Virus record (IMG/VR): IMGVR_UViG_3300027833_003138
Location: 62,001 to 126,000 of that record
Reading direction: 5' to 3' (one strand)
DNA length: 64,000 bases
Origin: a virus
Within the stretch, counting starts at the first letter, position 1, and every line of letters starts with the position of its first letter. Positions 1 through 6,893 of this stretch are shown here, in pieces. The notes beneath the pieces are model-generated. The model did no database searches and was not told where the DNA came from. It was given only the letters and a program-made list of their open reading frames with translations. The translations under genes and the position numbers were made by a program.

Positions 1-715
1 TATCATAATATGGCTTGTCTTTTTGAGTGTGTATGTTAGATTCTTTTTCTGCAGAATAACACAAATCTATACAAGGAAAAAAAGCGAAATCGAGACAAGT
101 CTCCGCAGCATGCATGACGAACCTGTCTGCCGGCGCAGTGATGCTATTTTTCTTACCCCAATCGTATCTAGGGTTTTCTTCTTTGATCCTTAATAAGTGC
201 TCTGATGGCTCTTTTATGAAATCAAAAGGAGAACAATGCCTAAATTTAAAACTATCCTGCACACAAGAGACTAATTTAACTGCTCCTTGATTTTTTAAAA
301 TATACGCTTCAAGCCCGTCCCATCCTCTTGCCCCTAAGTGGATTAAATCTAATGATTCATCTATATCTGGATTCGTCATCAAATAATTTACTAAATCACT
401 AATGACTATATCATCTTCGACGATAAGCGCACAATCTAAATCTTCATCGATAATCTTTTTCCAAGCGGAGTAGTGGCTTAAAAAGCATCCCGCTGCTCCC
501 GCGCTCTGAGAAAAATATAATTTATAAAAAATACCAACAGGGTCTATCTTTAGTCCAAAATCATCGACAACGCTTAAATCTTTGCGAGTGTCAATTGCAT
601 CTATTCTTTCTAGGCAATTTTTCATTTCATCTGGCAGAAGGGAAAATAAATTTTGAGCCTTTAACCAAGGCTGTGGATTATCTTCTAGATTTATAAAAAA
701 TACTTTGAATTTCAT
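1..715 (-). CDS. Glycosyltransferase family 25 (LPS-type), 3' part outside window
   Basis: Reading leftward from the ATG at 715, the frame stays open to the window edge, so the C-terminus is missing. The start MKFKVFFINLEDNPQPW fits the N-terminal strand of family 25 (VFFINL followed by a basic/W segment). GCFLSHYSAW and the acidic motif ALIVEDDIVI follow, which are the family's donor and metal-binding signatures. Members move galactose or similar sugars onto lipopolysaccharide or other surface glycans in the cytoplasm. The start overlaps the stop of the upstream lipoprotein gene by ATGA, so the two are translationally coupled behind the late-type motif at 955-962. Function assignment is by motif; the acceptor is unknown. 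Confidence 0.85.
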   Translation of the reverse strand, partial: MKFKVFFINLEDNPQPWLKAQNLFSLLPDEMKNCLERIDAIDTRKDLSVVDDFGLKIDPVGIFYKLYFSQSAGAAGCFLSHYSAWKKIIDEDLDCALIVEDDIVISDLVNYLMTNPDIDESLDLIHLGARGWDGLEAYILKNQGAVKLVSCVQDSFKFRHCSPFDFIKEPSEHLLRIKEENPRYDWGKKNSITAPADRFVMHAAETCLDFAFFPCIDLCYSAEKESNIHTQKDKPYYD

Positions 716-945
716 TGATTTTTAATTACACAAGCTTTATGCCTTTGTTTATCATATTCTTTAAGATATTCTGGCCAAAAAAAATAATAAGCTTCTCCGT
801 CATCATTCTCTATTGCGGTTTTTAATTCGTGCTCGTAAACCTTTAACCAATTTCGTTTTTGAGGGTCGAATTCTGTTTCACTAATTTGAGGTTTGTGTTT
901 ACTAACACAGCCTGTTAATATCAACAAAAAGCAAAAAAACCTCAC
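712..945 (-). CDS. Small lipoprotein of unknown function
   Basis: A 77-residue protein read from a GTG at 945; no in-frame ATG is available upstream. Residues 2-9 are hydrophobic and are followed by a lipobox, LTGC, with Cys13 as the expected acylated residue, so the mature protein should be anchored in the inner or outer membrane. The rest is charged and aromatic-rich (YYFFWPEYLKEY) and not proline-rich, so it does not resemble an Rz1-type spanin. It is followed by the GT25 gene with a 4-base overlap. The late-type motif AAGTGTA lies 9 bases before the start codon. A role in surface exclusion would fit a phage lipoprotein but is only a guess. Confidence 0.7.
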   Translation of the reverse strand: MRFFCFLLILTGCVSKHKPQISETEFDPQKRNWLKVYEHELKTAIENDDGEAYYFFWPEYLKEYDKQRHKACVIKNQ

Positions 946-954
946 ATATAGTAG

Positions 955-962
955 TACACTTT
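955..962 (-). promoter_or_regulatory. Candidate late promoter motif AAAGTGTA
   Basis: On the minus strand AAAGTGTA is followed by exactly 9 bases and then the GTG of the lipoprotein gene. The same core and the same 9-base distance recur before the genes starting at 10863, 16019 and 20703. It overlaps the stop codon of the upstream early gene, so the lipoprotein/GT25 pair may be switched on late. No conserved -35 box was seen. Confidence 0.45.
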
Positions 963-1128
963 AATCCAGTAAATTCTTGAGTATGCCTATTTGTTTTTCA
1001 ACATCGGAAATTTCTTGCTGTATTTTTCGGGAATAATCTTTTGTTTTGTTTAATTGTTGAAGAATTCTTGTTGTCAGCTCAGACAGTTCTTCGGCTAATT
1101 TTAATAAAACTTTATCTTCTTTATTCAT
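961..1128 (-). CDS. Short MazG-like all-alpha protein
   Basis: A 55-residue, almost wholly helical protein. LAEELSEL near residue 10 and EISDVEKQIGILKNLL near the C-terminus match the ExxE...ExxD pattern of all-alpha NTP pyrophosphohydrolases (MazG-like), in which these acids bind Mg and hydrolyse non-canonical or excess NTPs. It is shorter than usual (about 90-110 residues), so it may act as a dimer or be a remnant. Its ATG overlaps the previous stop (ATGA), placing it fourth in a coupled run starting at 1727. The family call rests on the two motifs only. Confidence 0.5.
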   Translation of the reverse strand: MNKEDKVLLKLAEELSELTTRILQQLNKTKDYSRKIQQEISDVEKQIGILKNLLD

Positions 1129-1298
1129 ATGTGAGAGACTCCGATTTTACTTATCTTTTCCATTGAGCCTTTTAATTGTATTGTATAATCTATTATCTCT
1201 AAAATTTGTTTATTATGATTTTTTTCTTTTTTTGTTTTACTTTTGCAAAATCTATCGTAGACTTCGAATCTTATTTCGTTAATTTTCTGGTCAGTCAT
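1125..1298 (-). CDS. Small basic hypothetical protein
   Basis: A 57-residue protein (starts MTDQKINEIRFEVYDRF) with a lysine-rich centre (KSKTKKEKN) and predicted helices. I do not recognise it. The start overlaps the upstream membrane-protein gene by 8 bases and the stop overlaps the next start (ATGA). This tight coupling on both sides is the main evidence that it is a real gene. Confidence 0.6.
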   Translation of the reverse strand: MTDQKINEIRFEVYDRFCKSKTKKEKNHNKQILEIIDYTIQLKGSMEKISKIGVSHI

Positions 1299-1494
1299 TA
1301 ATTGATATTCCCTTAGCTTCGCAATAAGCTACTGCGTAACCAGTCTTAAAGTTAAATCTTTCGGCAAACAAAACGAGCCCCATGATTACATAGGGCTCCC
1401 AAGTTAAAAATCCGAAATTAAGAAAAAGTATAAAACTAATTAAGAATAAAGGGCAGAACTTGTTGAGGGAATAATTTATTATTTCCTGTATCAC
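1291..1494 (-). CDS. Small membrane protein
   Basis: A 67-residue protein with a long hydrophobic stretch around residues 14-45 (FCPLFLISFILFLNFGFL, then PYVIMGLVLFAE), enough for one or two membrane helices. The polar C-terminus has no recognised motif. It overlaps its neighbours on both sides (4 bases upstream, 8 downstream) and so belongs to the leaderless early operon from 1727. It would act in the host inner membrane; superinfection exclusion and host-takeover roles are both possible and undecided. Confidence 0.65.
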   Translation of the reverse strand: MIQEIINYSLNKFCPLFLISFILFLNFGFLTWEPYVIMGLVLFAERFNFKTGYAVAYCEAKGISIND

Positions 1495-1727
1495 GAAGCC
1501 CGCGTTAGGGAGACAATGCGATCATGCCTAAAAGAACGAATTTCGTTTCTGGCAAAGCAAAAAGCTTTGAAGCCGATGTTGTTGCGCTCTTCGCTTTTGT
1601 TTCCAAAAGACTCCGTTAGCTCTGGGCGACCGATTTCGTAAGTCTTAACTGCGTTGTCAGCATTTTTATAAACAATAAAGTATTTTTGATTTTTCATTTT
1701 TTTGATTTTTGATTTTAAGTTAAACAT
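1491..1727 (-). CDS. WYL-domain-like small protein, first gene of leaderless operon
   Basis: A 78-residue protein. After the basic N-terminus, QKYFIVYKNADNAVKTYEI and then GFKAFCFARNEIRSFRHDRI resemble the strands of WYL-type SH3-like ligand-binding folds (pattern FxAxCxxRxExRxFxxDRI). There is no helix-turn-helix, so if it is a WYL protein it is a stand-alone sensor or anti-host factor. I take the ATG at 1727 because the promoter TTGACA/TATAAT puts +1 on that A. The next in-frame Met (residue 11, MKNQKYF) lacks a Shine-Dalgarno sequence. Family call is tentative. Confidence 0.55.
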   Translation of the reverse strand: MFNLKSKIKKMKNQKYFIVYKNADNAVKTYEIGRPELTESFGNKSEERNNIGFKAFCFARNEIRSFRHDRIVSLTRAS

Positions 1728-1733
1728 GCTTGT

Positions 1734-1762
1734 ATTATACTATATAATGGATTGTATGTCAA
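1734..1762 (-). promoter_or_regulatory. Consensus early sigma70 promoter (leaderless geometry)
   Basis: On the minus strand there is TTGACA (1757-1762), a 17-bp spacer and TATAAT (1734-1739): all 12 consensus positions match. Six bases separate the -10 box from the ATG at 1727, so +1 should coincide with the A of the start codon and leave no room for a Shine-Dalgarno sequence. Confidence 0.85.
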
Positions 1763-1771
1763 GGGAAAAAA

Positions 1772-2200
1772 TTAATTTCCTGTACTTCCGAATCCACCTT
1801 CTCCGCGATCTGTTTCGGATAGTTCATTAACCTCTTCTATGTCTACCCACGGAAGCTTCATTATAATTAATTGAGCTATCTTGTCTCCGTTTTTATATTT
1901 TTTTGAACCTAATGCGGGAACGCTCATTCTGATTTTGATTTCTCCTCTATAGCCAGAATCAATAACCCCGACGGAATTTCTAAGATAGTGATCCGTCTTT
2001 GATATGCTTGACCTCGGGAAGATGTATCCGGCATAACCTTCGGGTATCTCCATGGCCAAGTCTGTTCCATATTCAATAAAGTATCCATTGCTCATTGTTG
2101 TCGTTGCGACCAAATCAATTCCCGCATCGCCTTTCTTTGCGTAATTCGGGATTTTTGCTCGATCATTTATTTTTTTGATTTTTAATTTAATTTTGCTCAT
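1772..2200 (-). CDS. dut: dUTP diphosphatase
   Basis: A 142-residue trimeric-type dUTPase. All five motifs are present in order: DAGIDL (~24-29), PRSSIS, GVIDSGYRGEI, GDKIAQLII and the C-terminal RGEGGFGSTG arm at ~131-140. It hydrolyses dUTP to dUMP and PPi, keeping uracil out of phage DNA and supplying dTMP precursor, which fits the dCMP deaminase two genes upstream. It is the last gene of the operon that begins at 5167. A 74-base gap (2201-2274) precedes it, in which I see no clear promoter. No Shine-Dalgarno is visible before the ATG, only an A-rich leader. Confidence 0.95.
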   Translation of the reverse strand: MSKIKLKIKKINDRAKIPNYAKKGDAGIDLVATTTMSNGYFIEYGTDLAMEIPEGYAGYIFPRSSISKTDHYLRNSVGVIDSGYRGEIKIRMSVPALGSKKYKNGDKIAQLIIMKLPWVDIEEVNELSETDRGEGGFGSTGN

Positions 2201-2274
2201 TTTTTATTCTTTTTTGATATTTTTGTGTGTAGCACGCGAGGCTTTCTGTCGAAAATTTTTTTTCAGATTTGGGA

Positions 2275-2862
2275 TTATTTTATTCTGACCTCTTTCCATG
2301 AAACCAGTTTTGCCTTAACCAAATCCCTTATGTGTCTTTGTTTCTGGCTTAGTTGACTGTTGCCGCTCTTTACCTCTATGAAAGTTATCTCATCATCTCC
2401 GAATGAAATATAATCTATAGGCTGCCCCATGAACGAACACCTCTCGGGTTCAAAATCAAATTGATCCAGGAATGGTGCAAGCGTTTCTGCTATATGTCCA
2501 AGCCTAACCTCTCCGCTTTTCTTTTGCGACAAAACTTTTTTGCGAGCCAGCGTTTCTTCTTCTAATTTTTTTTCCAATTCTTGTTGCTTGCTTATTAATT
2601 CAGACTCTTTTCTTTTTAGCTCGGCATTACTTAATGATGTTATGCCTTGTTGTTTTGATATGCTTAATTGAAGCTCTTGTATAGTTCTATTTAAGTTCTT
2701 CTCTCTTTCTTCTATGGAAGACTCTCTGTCGTTCAGCTTTATTCGCAAGAATTCATTTTCTTCGCGAAGGCTTTCTTCCAGTTCTTTGTTGTGCTTTTCT
2801 TGTTTACCAAAAGCTAAATACAAAATAATACAAATTGAGATAAATAGTAAAGCTTCAATCAT
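2275..2862 (-). CDS. Membrane-anchored coiled-coil protein with Holliday-junction-resolvase-related domain
   Basis: A 195-residue protein in three parts: an N-terminal membrane helix (residues 2-18, EALLFISICIILYLAF), a long coiled coil (~22-110) rich in E/K/L, and a C-terminal domain from ~112. That domain begins SGEVRLGHIAETLAPFL and continues PIDYISFGDDEITFIEVKSG. The last two segments match the Asp...Glu-Val-Lys core of PD-(D/E)XK nucleases and the family annotated as Holliday-junction-resolvase-related. It may resolve recombination intermediates or process phage DNA at the membrane. It overlaps the dCMP deaminase gene by 8 bases and lies in the same operon as a RuvB-like ATPase. Confidence 0.8.
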   Translation of the reverse strand: MIEALLFISICIILYLAFGKQEKHNKELEESLREENEFLRIKLNDRESSIEEREKNLNRTIQELQLSISKQQGITSLSNAELKRKESELISKQQELEKKLEEETLARKKVLSQKKSGEVRLGHIAETLAPFLDQFDFEPERCSFMGQPIDYISFGDDEITFIEVKSGNSQLSQKQRHIRDLVKAKLVSWKEVRIK

Positions 2863-3292
2863 TTAACCGCTCCACTTCTACTCCTGCTTTTTTAAGCAAT
2901 TCTATGCCATCTTTGTTCTTGTACAGCTCATCATATACAACGCGAGCTATGTCTGATTGTATGATCATTTTGGAACACTCTATGCATGGTGATGCCGTGG
3001 TGTATATAGTTGCGCCTACGCTAGATTGGGTTGATTTCGCTAATTTAGTTATAGCATTACTTTCTGCATGAAGAACCTCTGGCTTGGTTTCTTGCTGTTT
3101 CCAGGAAAAATAAGGCACTTGCCTTTCGCATTGATTGCTAAAGCCTTTCGGGGTTCCATTAAAGCCGTCAGAAATAATAGCTTCGCCCTTAACTATCAAG
3201 CAACCAACTTGCTTTCTTTTAGCTTTGGATAGAGATGCCCAAATGTACGCCATTTTAATATAAGCTTTATCTAGCTCTAGCTGATTAGCCAT
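2855..3292 (-). CDS. dCMP (deoxycytidylate) deaminase
   Basis: A 145-residue zinc-dependent deaminase. The catalytic HAE is His75-Ala76-Glu77 and the second zinc motif is Pro102-Cys103-Ile-Glu-Cys106, in the usual order and spacing. It converts dCMP to dUMP, feeding dTMP synthesis together with the dUTPase in the same operon. Length and the N-terminal YIKMAYIWASLSKAKRKQVG helix are typical of phage and bacterial dCMP deaminases. A GGA element about 11 bases before the ATG may act as ribosome-binding site. It overlaps the next gene by 8 bases. Confidence 0.92.
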   Translation of the reverse strand: MANQLELDKAYIKMAYIWASLSKAKRKQVGCLIVKGEAIISDGFNGTPKGFSNQCERQVPYFSWKQQETKPEVLHAESNAITKLAKSTQSSVGATIYTTASPCIECSKMIIQSDIARVVYDELYKNKDGIELLKKAGVEVERLND

Positions 3293-3775
3293 TCACTTTT
3301 TCCAAACTTTAAAAGACTTTAACTTTTTTAATTCTTTTAATTCAACCTGAGAAACTTCTTCTTTTGTGCCGCTTCTTCTGTAAATTCGATACTTAGCTCT
3401 CTTCGCTAGATTAACAAAAGGTAAATCGTACCGAAGTTTTTGAGAACTTCCGCACCAAGACAGCAGTTCTTTTCTGTTGATGAATACAAAATCTTCAGTT
3501 CTTTCAAAAACAACAAAATGCGCGTCTCCGTGCAGCCAACCCGGGTTTCCATAGGAATTTTTAAACTCTAACCAAAGCCAATCTTCGTTTTGTTTTTTGT
3601 TTTTTATTTTTTTAAGGTCAATTTTAATAACAATAGGCTTTTCCTCTTTTCCTTTGCCTTTGAGCAAGTGCGAGACGTTTTTGCAGTTATCTGTAAAGCC
3701 TCTTAGTTTCTCAGGGGAGTAGCCCTTGGATTCAGCTAAAGCATCAAATGGATATTTATCTTTTGGGTCAGACAT
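3293..3775 (-). CDS. Conserved phage protein, possible PD-(D/E)XK-type nuclease
   Basis: A 160-residue protein. The central block DWLWLEFKNSYGNPGWLHG, followed by AHFVVFERTEDFVFINRKEL, has the look of a nuclease core (E-F-K at the end of a strand, then a GWL turn and a second strand). I cannot place all catalytic residues, so the enzymatic call is weak. The C-terminus is lysine-rich and could bind nucleic acid. A near-perfect AAGGA precedes the ATG by about 11 bases. It sits directly between the dCMP deaminase and a 64-residue gene with no spacer. Confidence 0.4.
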   Translation of the reverse strand: MSDPKDKYPFDALAESKGYSPEKLRGFTDNCKNVSHLLKGKGKEEKPIVIKIDLKKIKNKKQNEDWLWLEFKNSYGNPGWLHGDAHFVVFERTEDFVFINRKELLSWCGSSQKLRYDLPFVNLAKRAKYRIYRRSGTKEEVSQVELKELKKLKSFKVWKK

Positions 3776-3970
3776 TTAGCGAATCCTTGCGGGGGATGTG
3801 GTATGCACTACTTTGACTTTGTTAAAGTCTGGATCCTTCCATTTCTTTAATACGTCAACAAGTTTTTGTGCTCTAAATTCGGCGTCCTCCCTCGATTCGT
3901 AATTTCTATCCTCTGTTCTTCTTGAGTTTCTTGTAACTACATATACTTTTTTTTGTATTTTGTCTGTCAT
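3776..3970 (-). CDS. Small hypothetical protein
   Basis: A 64-residue basic protein (starts MTDKIQKKVYVVTRNSRR) with alternating hydrophobic strands and one amphipathic helix (EDAEFRAQKLVDVLKKW). No family recognised. It is spaced 5 bases from the AAA+ gene upstream and abuts the next gene downstream, so it is part of the operon. A TATAAT (complement of 3975-3980) lies 4 bases before its ATG with only a poor -35, so a weak internal promoter is possible. Confidence 0.55.
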   Translation of the reverse strand: MTDKIQKKVYVVTRNSRRTEDRNYESREDAEFRAQKLVDVLKKWKDPDFNKVKVVHTTSPARIR

Positions 3971-3975
3971 TTTAA

Positions 3976-4902
3976 TTATATTGATTGTAATAAGTTTTTA
4001 CCAAAATTGGTAATTTTTCTTTCTCCGTCTATTTGCATAAAGTTCTTTCGAAGTAAATATACTTCATGATCTCGTCTGAGAGAGGTCGGACTTAAGCCTG
4101 TTACCGCAGATAACGTTTGAAGCTTACAGCTCCCTCTGTCCGCAAGTATATCTAGTATCTGCTTCTCTGTGCAGGTTATTCCTTCTGGCAGGATACCGAG
4201 CAAGTCAATCAAAACATTAAAATCTGATGAATTGAACTCGTTTTTGTTTTCGCTTTCACAATACAATACGACTTCTTTTGATCTCATTACGGCGTTGCGA
4301 GCATTTCCCCTAACTGTTGAAGATAAAGATTTTAACGATTGTTCTGAGAAGCTTATTCCATCGCAATTAAGCTTTAAGATCTCCCCTAAATTGGAATCCG
4401 AGTACTGCTCGAAATCAACTGTAGTTAAACGATCTTTTAGCGGAGGAAATAATTTATCACTTTCTGTCGTTGCAAAAATGAATGTCTGCCTTGAGAAATC
4501 AAAGGTAAAAGTTTGCTCTTCAAATGTGAAATCTTTTGTGTTTGTTTTTTCTGTGTTGAAGATGGTCAAGAATGCCATTGTTAGATCTTTTGGAAGCGCG
4601 TGAGCTTCATCAAGAAGAATCGTAATTTCGTTATTCATGATCAATGGAATGAAAATCTGCGAAAAGAATTGCTCGTTGTTTTTTATCGTAGAACAATTAA
4701 GCTCTAGAAAGGGGCGCTTCGATCCATCTTTGTTTTTTAAGTTCTTTGCGAATTCTTTCGCAAATAAAGTTTTGCCAAGACCCTTAGCTCCAACCAAGTT
4801 AAGAAACGGACAGGTGCTTGTTGCTTCATAAGCTTTTAAATAGAAGTTTAATTTCTTCTTTACGTTGTCTTGACCTATTAAGTGTGAGAAATAATTATTC
4901 AT
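3976..4902 (-). CDS. RuvB-like AAA+ ATPase
   Basis: About 308 residues from the ATG at 4902, chosen over an upstream Met at 4929 because it overlaps the preceding stop and opens MNNYFSHLIGQDNV, the standard RuvB/clamp-loader opening. Walker A is GAKGLGKT (38-45) and Walker B ILLDEAH (95-101). A sensor-1 strand, FIFATTES, and LKDRL, carrying a probable arginine finger, follow. The C-terminus forms a winged helix (LADRGSCKLQTLSAVTGLSP) like RuvB domain III. It probably drives branch migration or loads a partner on DNA; a clamp-loader role is the main alternative. A resolvase-related gene is in the same operon, and no RuvA is seen. Confidence 0.75.
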   Translation of the reverse strand: MNNYFSHLIGQDNVKKKLNFYLKAYEATSTCPFLNLVGAKGLGKTLFAKEFAKNLKNKDGSKRPFLELNCSTIKNNEQFFSQIFIPLIMNNEITILLDEAHALPKDLTMAFLTIFNTEKTNTKDFTFEEQTFTFDFSRQTFIFATTESDKLFPPLKDRLTTVDFEQYSDSNLGEILKLNCDGISFSEQSLKSLSSTVRGNARNAVMRSKEVVLYCESENKNEFNSSDFNVLIDLLGILPEGITCTEKQILDILADRGSCKLQTLSAVTGLSPTSLRRDHEVYLLRKNFMQIDGERKITNFGKNLLQSI

Positions 4903-5167
4903 TTTCAAAAGATGTAAGTGCATATTCAATCTTGTCTTCTACGCTTTGAAGGTCAGAAAAGCCGGCGGATGTCGCCTTACCTTGTAAGTAATTAGCGTAC
5001 AGCCTGCTTTTGACCCACTCTTCGCTAACGGGTATAGAACTTACTTCTTGAGAGGCGAGATCCATAATCTCATCGACCGACAAGGAAACAATGCTTGAAC
5101 CACCTTTAACGCCGCTATTTCGACGCTTGCGTGGGGTGCCATCTTTGTTTAATGATATTTTTTTCAT
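4895..5167 (-). CDS. Small hypothetical protein, first gene of leaderless operon
   Basis: A 90-residue protein with a strongly basic N-terminus (KDGTPRKRRNSG) and an acidic, helical C-terminus. It is not recognised; the basic head could bind nucleic acid or the ATPase encoded next. Its stop overlaps the AAA+ start by 8 bases, suggesting the two products work together. The early promoter at 5176-5204 places +1 one or two bases before this ATG, so its message should have almost no leader. Confidence 0.65.
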   Translation of the reverse strand: MKKISLNKDGTPRKRRNSGVKGGSSIVSLSVDEIMDLASQEVSSIPVSEEWVKSRLYANYLQGKATSAGFSDLQSVEDKIEYALTSFENE

Positions 5168-5175
5168 ATAAGACT

Positions 5176-5204
5176 ATTATGCCACAAAACTCGGCGTTAG
5201 TCAA
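5176..5204 (-). promoter_or_regulatory. Early sigma70 promoter (near-leaderless geometry)
   Basis: On the minus strand: TTGACT (5199-5204), 17-bp spacer, CATAAT (5176-5181), then 8 bases to the ATG at 5167. Predicted +1 is at 5169-5168. This would drive the operon from 5167 to the dUTPase gene at 1772. Confidence 0.75.
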
Positions 5205-5213
5205 GAATAAAAA

Positions 5214-5393
5214 TTACTTTTTGTTTTTTAAATCAAGAAGATCTGTTTTAAGCTGCTCTATTGAGGATTTCTGATCTTCTATTAAATGCTTTAAGCTATC
5301 TATTTCATTAAGAGCCATGATGAGAACCTCGTCGGGCTCAAAAACCACTTCAAATTCATCATCTTCATCTTCGTTATCTTCTTTGTTGTTCAT
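5214..5393 (-). CDS. Small acidic coiled-coil protein
   Basis: A 59-residue protein found by reading the gap between neighbours. The N-terminus is very acidic (NKEDNEDEDDEFE). From about residue 24 a leucine-rich heptad helix runs to the C-terminus (LNEIDSLKHLIEDQKSSIEQL). Its ATG overlaps the upstream stop (ATGA). It ends 10 bases before the -35 box of the next operon. No family recognised; it is the likely last gene of the operon containing the tmRNA. Confidence 0.6.
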   Translation of the reverse strand: MNNKEDNEDEDDEFEVVFEPDEVLIMALNEIDSLKHLIEDQKSSIEQLKTDLLDLKNKK

Positions 5394-5689
5394 AGGTATT
5401 TAAAGTACACCTCTAGTAACCTAAAACCCTCTACAATTTTCTTTTGTTTTATTTTTGTTTTGCCTAAAGATTTTAATATTACTGGGTTTTTTTTGTTTGC
5501 TACAGAGAATAGTATTTTATTTAAAATGATTTTCCACTCAGAGTCAGACAGGCCCTCCGGCTTTTCTTTAATATTGTTAAGCTTAAAGTTTATTCTGTCT
5601 ATTACTAGATCGCAAAATTCTTTGCGGAAATCTTTTTTTGTTTTTTTATTTTTAGTAAATAAGTTTTTTATATTTTTTAAAATATTCAT
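5390..5689 (-). CDS. Hypothetical basic protein
   Basis: A 99-residue lysine-rich protein. The N-terminus (MNILKNIKNLFTKNKKTKK) could be a short amphipathic membrane-binding helix; the remainder is predicted helical. TTGGAAA, a possible ribosome-binding site, lies about 9 bases before the ATG. It abuts the gene at 5691 and overlaps the next start by 4 bases. I do not recognise it. Confidence 0.6.
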   Translation of the reverse strand: MNILKNIKNLFTKNKKTKKDFRKEFCDLVIDRINFKLNNIKEKPEGLSDSEWKIILNKILFSVANKKNPVILKSLGKTKIKQKKIVEGFRLLEVYFKYL

Positions 5690-5690
5690 T

Positions 5691-6110
5691 TTATTTCCAA
5701 TGTTTTTTTATTGTTTCTGTGTTTACGTTTTTTAAGCTCCAAATTTCACAAAAGAAATCATGCTTTGATCTCCAGTCCATGATGTTTTTAATTAGATATA
5801 TGTGACTAATGTTATCAATAGAACCAAAGTCAAAGAATTGAAACTCTAGCTCTAGTCTATTTTCGTAAATTAATTGAGATGTAATTTTTGGAGCTGATTG
5901 AGATAGTCCAGTTAATAAAACTGAATAAAAAAGATCTCCGTATGTAGAGTCTGTTTCGAAGTTGATTGATGTTAGTTGTTGTCCATTTTTTGCCTCTCCT
6001 GACATTAGCACTTTGTCTGCATAAAGATTGTCGAAAGATTCTGATAGTTTATAAAAAAATCCCTCTGCTTCGTCTTTATATATGTATCTATCTATTATGC
6101 TTTTATTCAT
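5691..6110 (-). CDS. Hypothetical protein downstream of tmRNA
   Basis: A 139-residue acidic protein, mixed alpha/beta, without motifs I can name (conserved-looking segments: DLFYSVLLTGLSQSAPK and RLELEFQFFDFGSIDN). It begins only 8 bases after the 3' CCA of the tmRNA on the same strand, so it is probably freed by 3' processing of a common transcript. Followed by the 5689 gene with a 1-base gap. Confidence 0.6.
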   Translation of the reverse strand: MNKSIIDRYIYKDEAEGFFYKLSESFDNLYADKVLMSGEAKNGQQLTSINFETDSTYGDLFYSVLLTGLSQSAPKITSQLIYENRLELEFQFFDFGSIDNISHIYLIKNIMDWRSKHDFFCEIWSLKNVNTETIKKHWK

Positions 6111-6118
6111 TTGATAAA

Positions 6119-6510
6119 TGGTGGACGCGGCGGGAGTCGAACCCGCGTCTTTAAATCTTAATAAGTGAGAATCTACAAGTTTAGTTAATTTTTTTTATAG
6201 TTGTGACATTAACATCTAACTTATTGTTTCAATTATTTGCCCCCGAATAATTCAGTGAACTACAGTTTATTAACAATAAAACCTTTTCTGTTTTTGCAGA
6301 TTGATGACCCCTCTCCCACCGTATCTGCGTCTGGCGGGGAGGGGTAGCAGGTGTTTAAGCTGCTAAGGCGAGCTGTTCAGCCTTTGGGCTGAAAGCTACA
6401 ACACGATTTTTATTCTTGCCATGTACAAGGTTGTGCCTTTTAACGAAGCCTGGCACCTCTTCGACTTGCATCATACTTAATCCAATTTAAATCAAATCCA
6501 GTACGCGCCC
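6119..6510 (-). ncRNA. ssrA: Transfer-messenger RNA (tmRNA), complete, CCA encoded
   Basis: A 392-nt one-piece tmRNA. The 5' end GGGCGCG (6510-6504) pairs over 7 bp with the 3' CGCGTCC. The third pair is G-U, the alanyl-tRNA synthetase identity element. The T arm is GCGGG-TTCGACT-CCCGC, and the gene ends ACCA at 6119. The 5' region carries the conserved CTGGATTTGA and GCAAGTCGAAG blocks. The mRNA-like part ends TTAGCAGCTTAA (stop 6357-6355), giving a tag C-terminus AEQLALAA, a protease signal like that of cellular tmRNAs. C-rich and G-rich blocks after the stop can form the next pseudoknot. The resume codon is uncertain: CGT (6405-6403), with A at -4, would give a 16-residue tag, while GCT (6396-6394) would give AFSPKAEQLALAA. 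Confidence 0.95.
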
Positions 6511-6545
6511 TAAACATTTACTTACTATCCTTTCAAAGATTTTAT

Positions 6546-6887
6546 TTAGAATAACTCCTCAGGGACATCTTCGTTAACATCTGCTTGCGCTTCAGCAACA
6601 ACTTCCTTGGTGGCTTCTTCCGCTACCTTTTCAACCTTTTTGGTTTCTGCGTCTTCAGATCTGTAAACTACGTAATCCGGAGCTCTTTCGTTCTTTTCCC
6701 TGCCCTTGTTGGTGAAAACAACAACCTTGATTGTTTCTTCAACACCTGGCATGGTTTCCATTTTGATTTGTCCTGAGAGGTACTTTTGGCTCTTTCCCGA
6801 ACGAACCCACAAGGCACCTAACTCTCGACTTTTCCACTCTGACTGCTTTTCTGTCATTTTTTCTGACTGTTTTTCTGTATTTTCCAT
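6546..6887 (-). CDS. DUF736-like conserved protein
   Basis: A 113-residue protein. Residues ~20-75 (KSRELGALWVRSGKSQKYLSG, then VVVFTNKGREKNERAPDYVVY) match a small beta-barrel family (DUF736-like) common in phages and plasmids and often encoded near DNA-metabolism genes. The flanks are low-complexity: repeated TEKQSE at the N-terminus and an acidic tail ending DVNEDVPEELF. The acidic hydrophobic tail recalls SSB-type tails, so single-strand binding is possible but unproven. It lies 35 bases upstream of the tmRNA on the same strand and is presumably co-transcribed. Confidence 0.6.
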   Translation of the reverse strand: MENTEKQSEKMTEKQSEWKSRELGALWVRSGKSQKYLSGQIKMETMPGVEETIKVVVFTNKGREKNERAPDYVVYRSEDAETKKVEKVAEEATKEVVAEAQADVNEDVPEELF

Positions 6888-6893
6888 AATTTT

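Noticed and set aside
712-945. Lipoprotein gene as an Rz1-type spanin
   Set aside because: The mature part is not proline-rich and no partner Rz-like or endolysin gene is nearby.
2201-2274. Separate promoter for the dUTPase gene
   Set aside because: TCGACA is present but has no -10 box at a proper distance; the gene is more simply the end of the operon from 5167.
6355-6474. A 39-codon ORF beginning ATG-ATG as a small protein gene
   Set aside because: It lies wholly inside the tmRNA and its end is the tmRNA tag sequence; the RNA features explain it.
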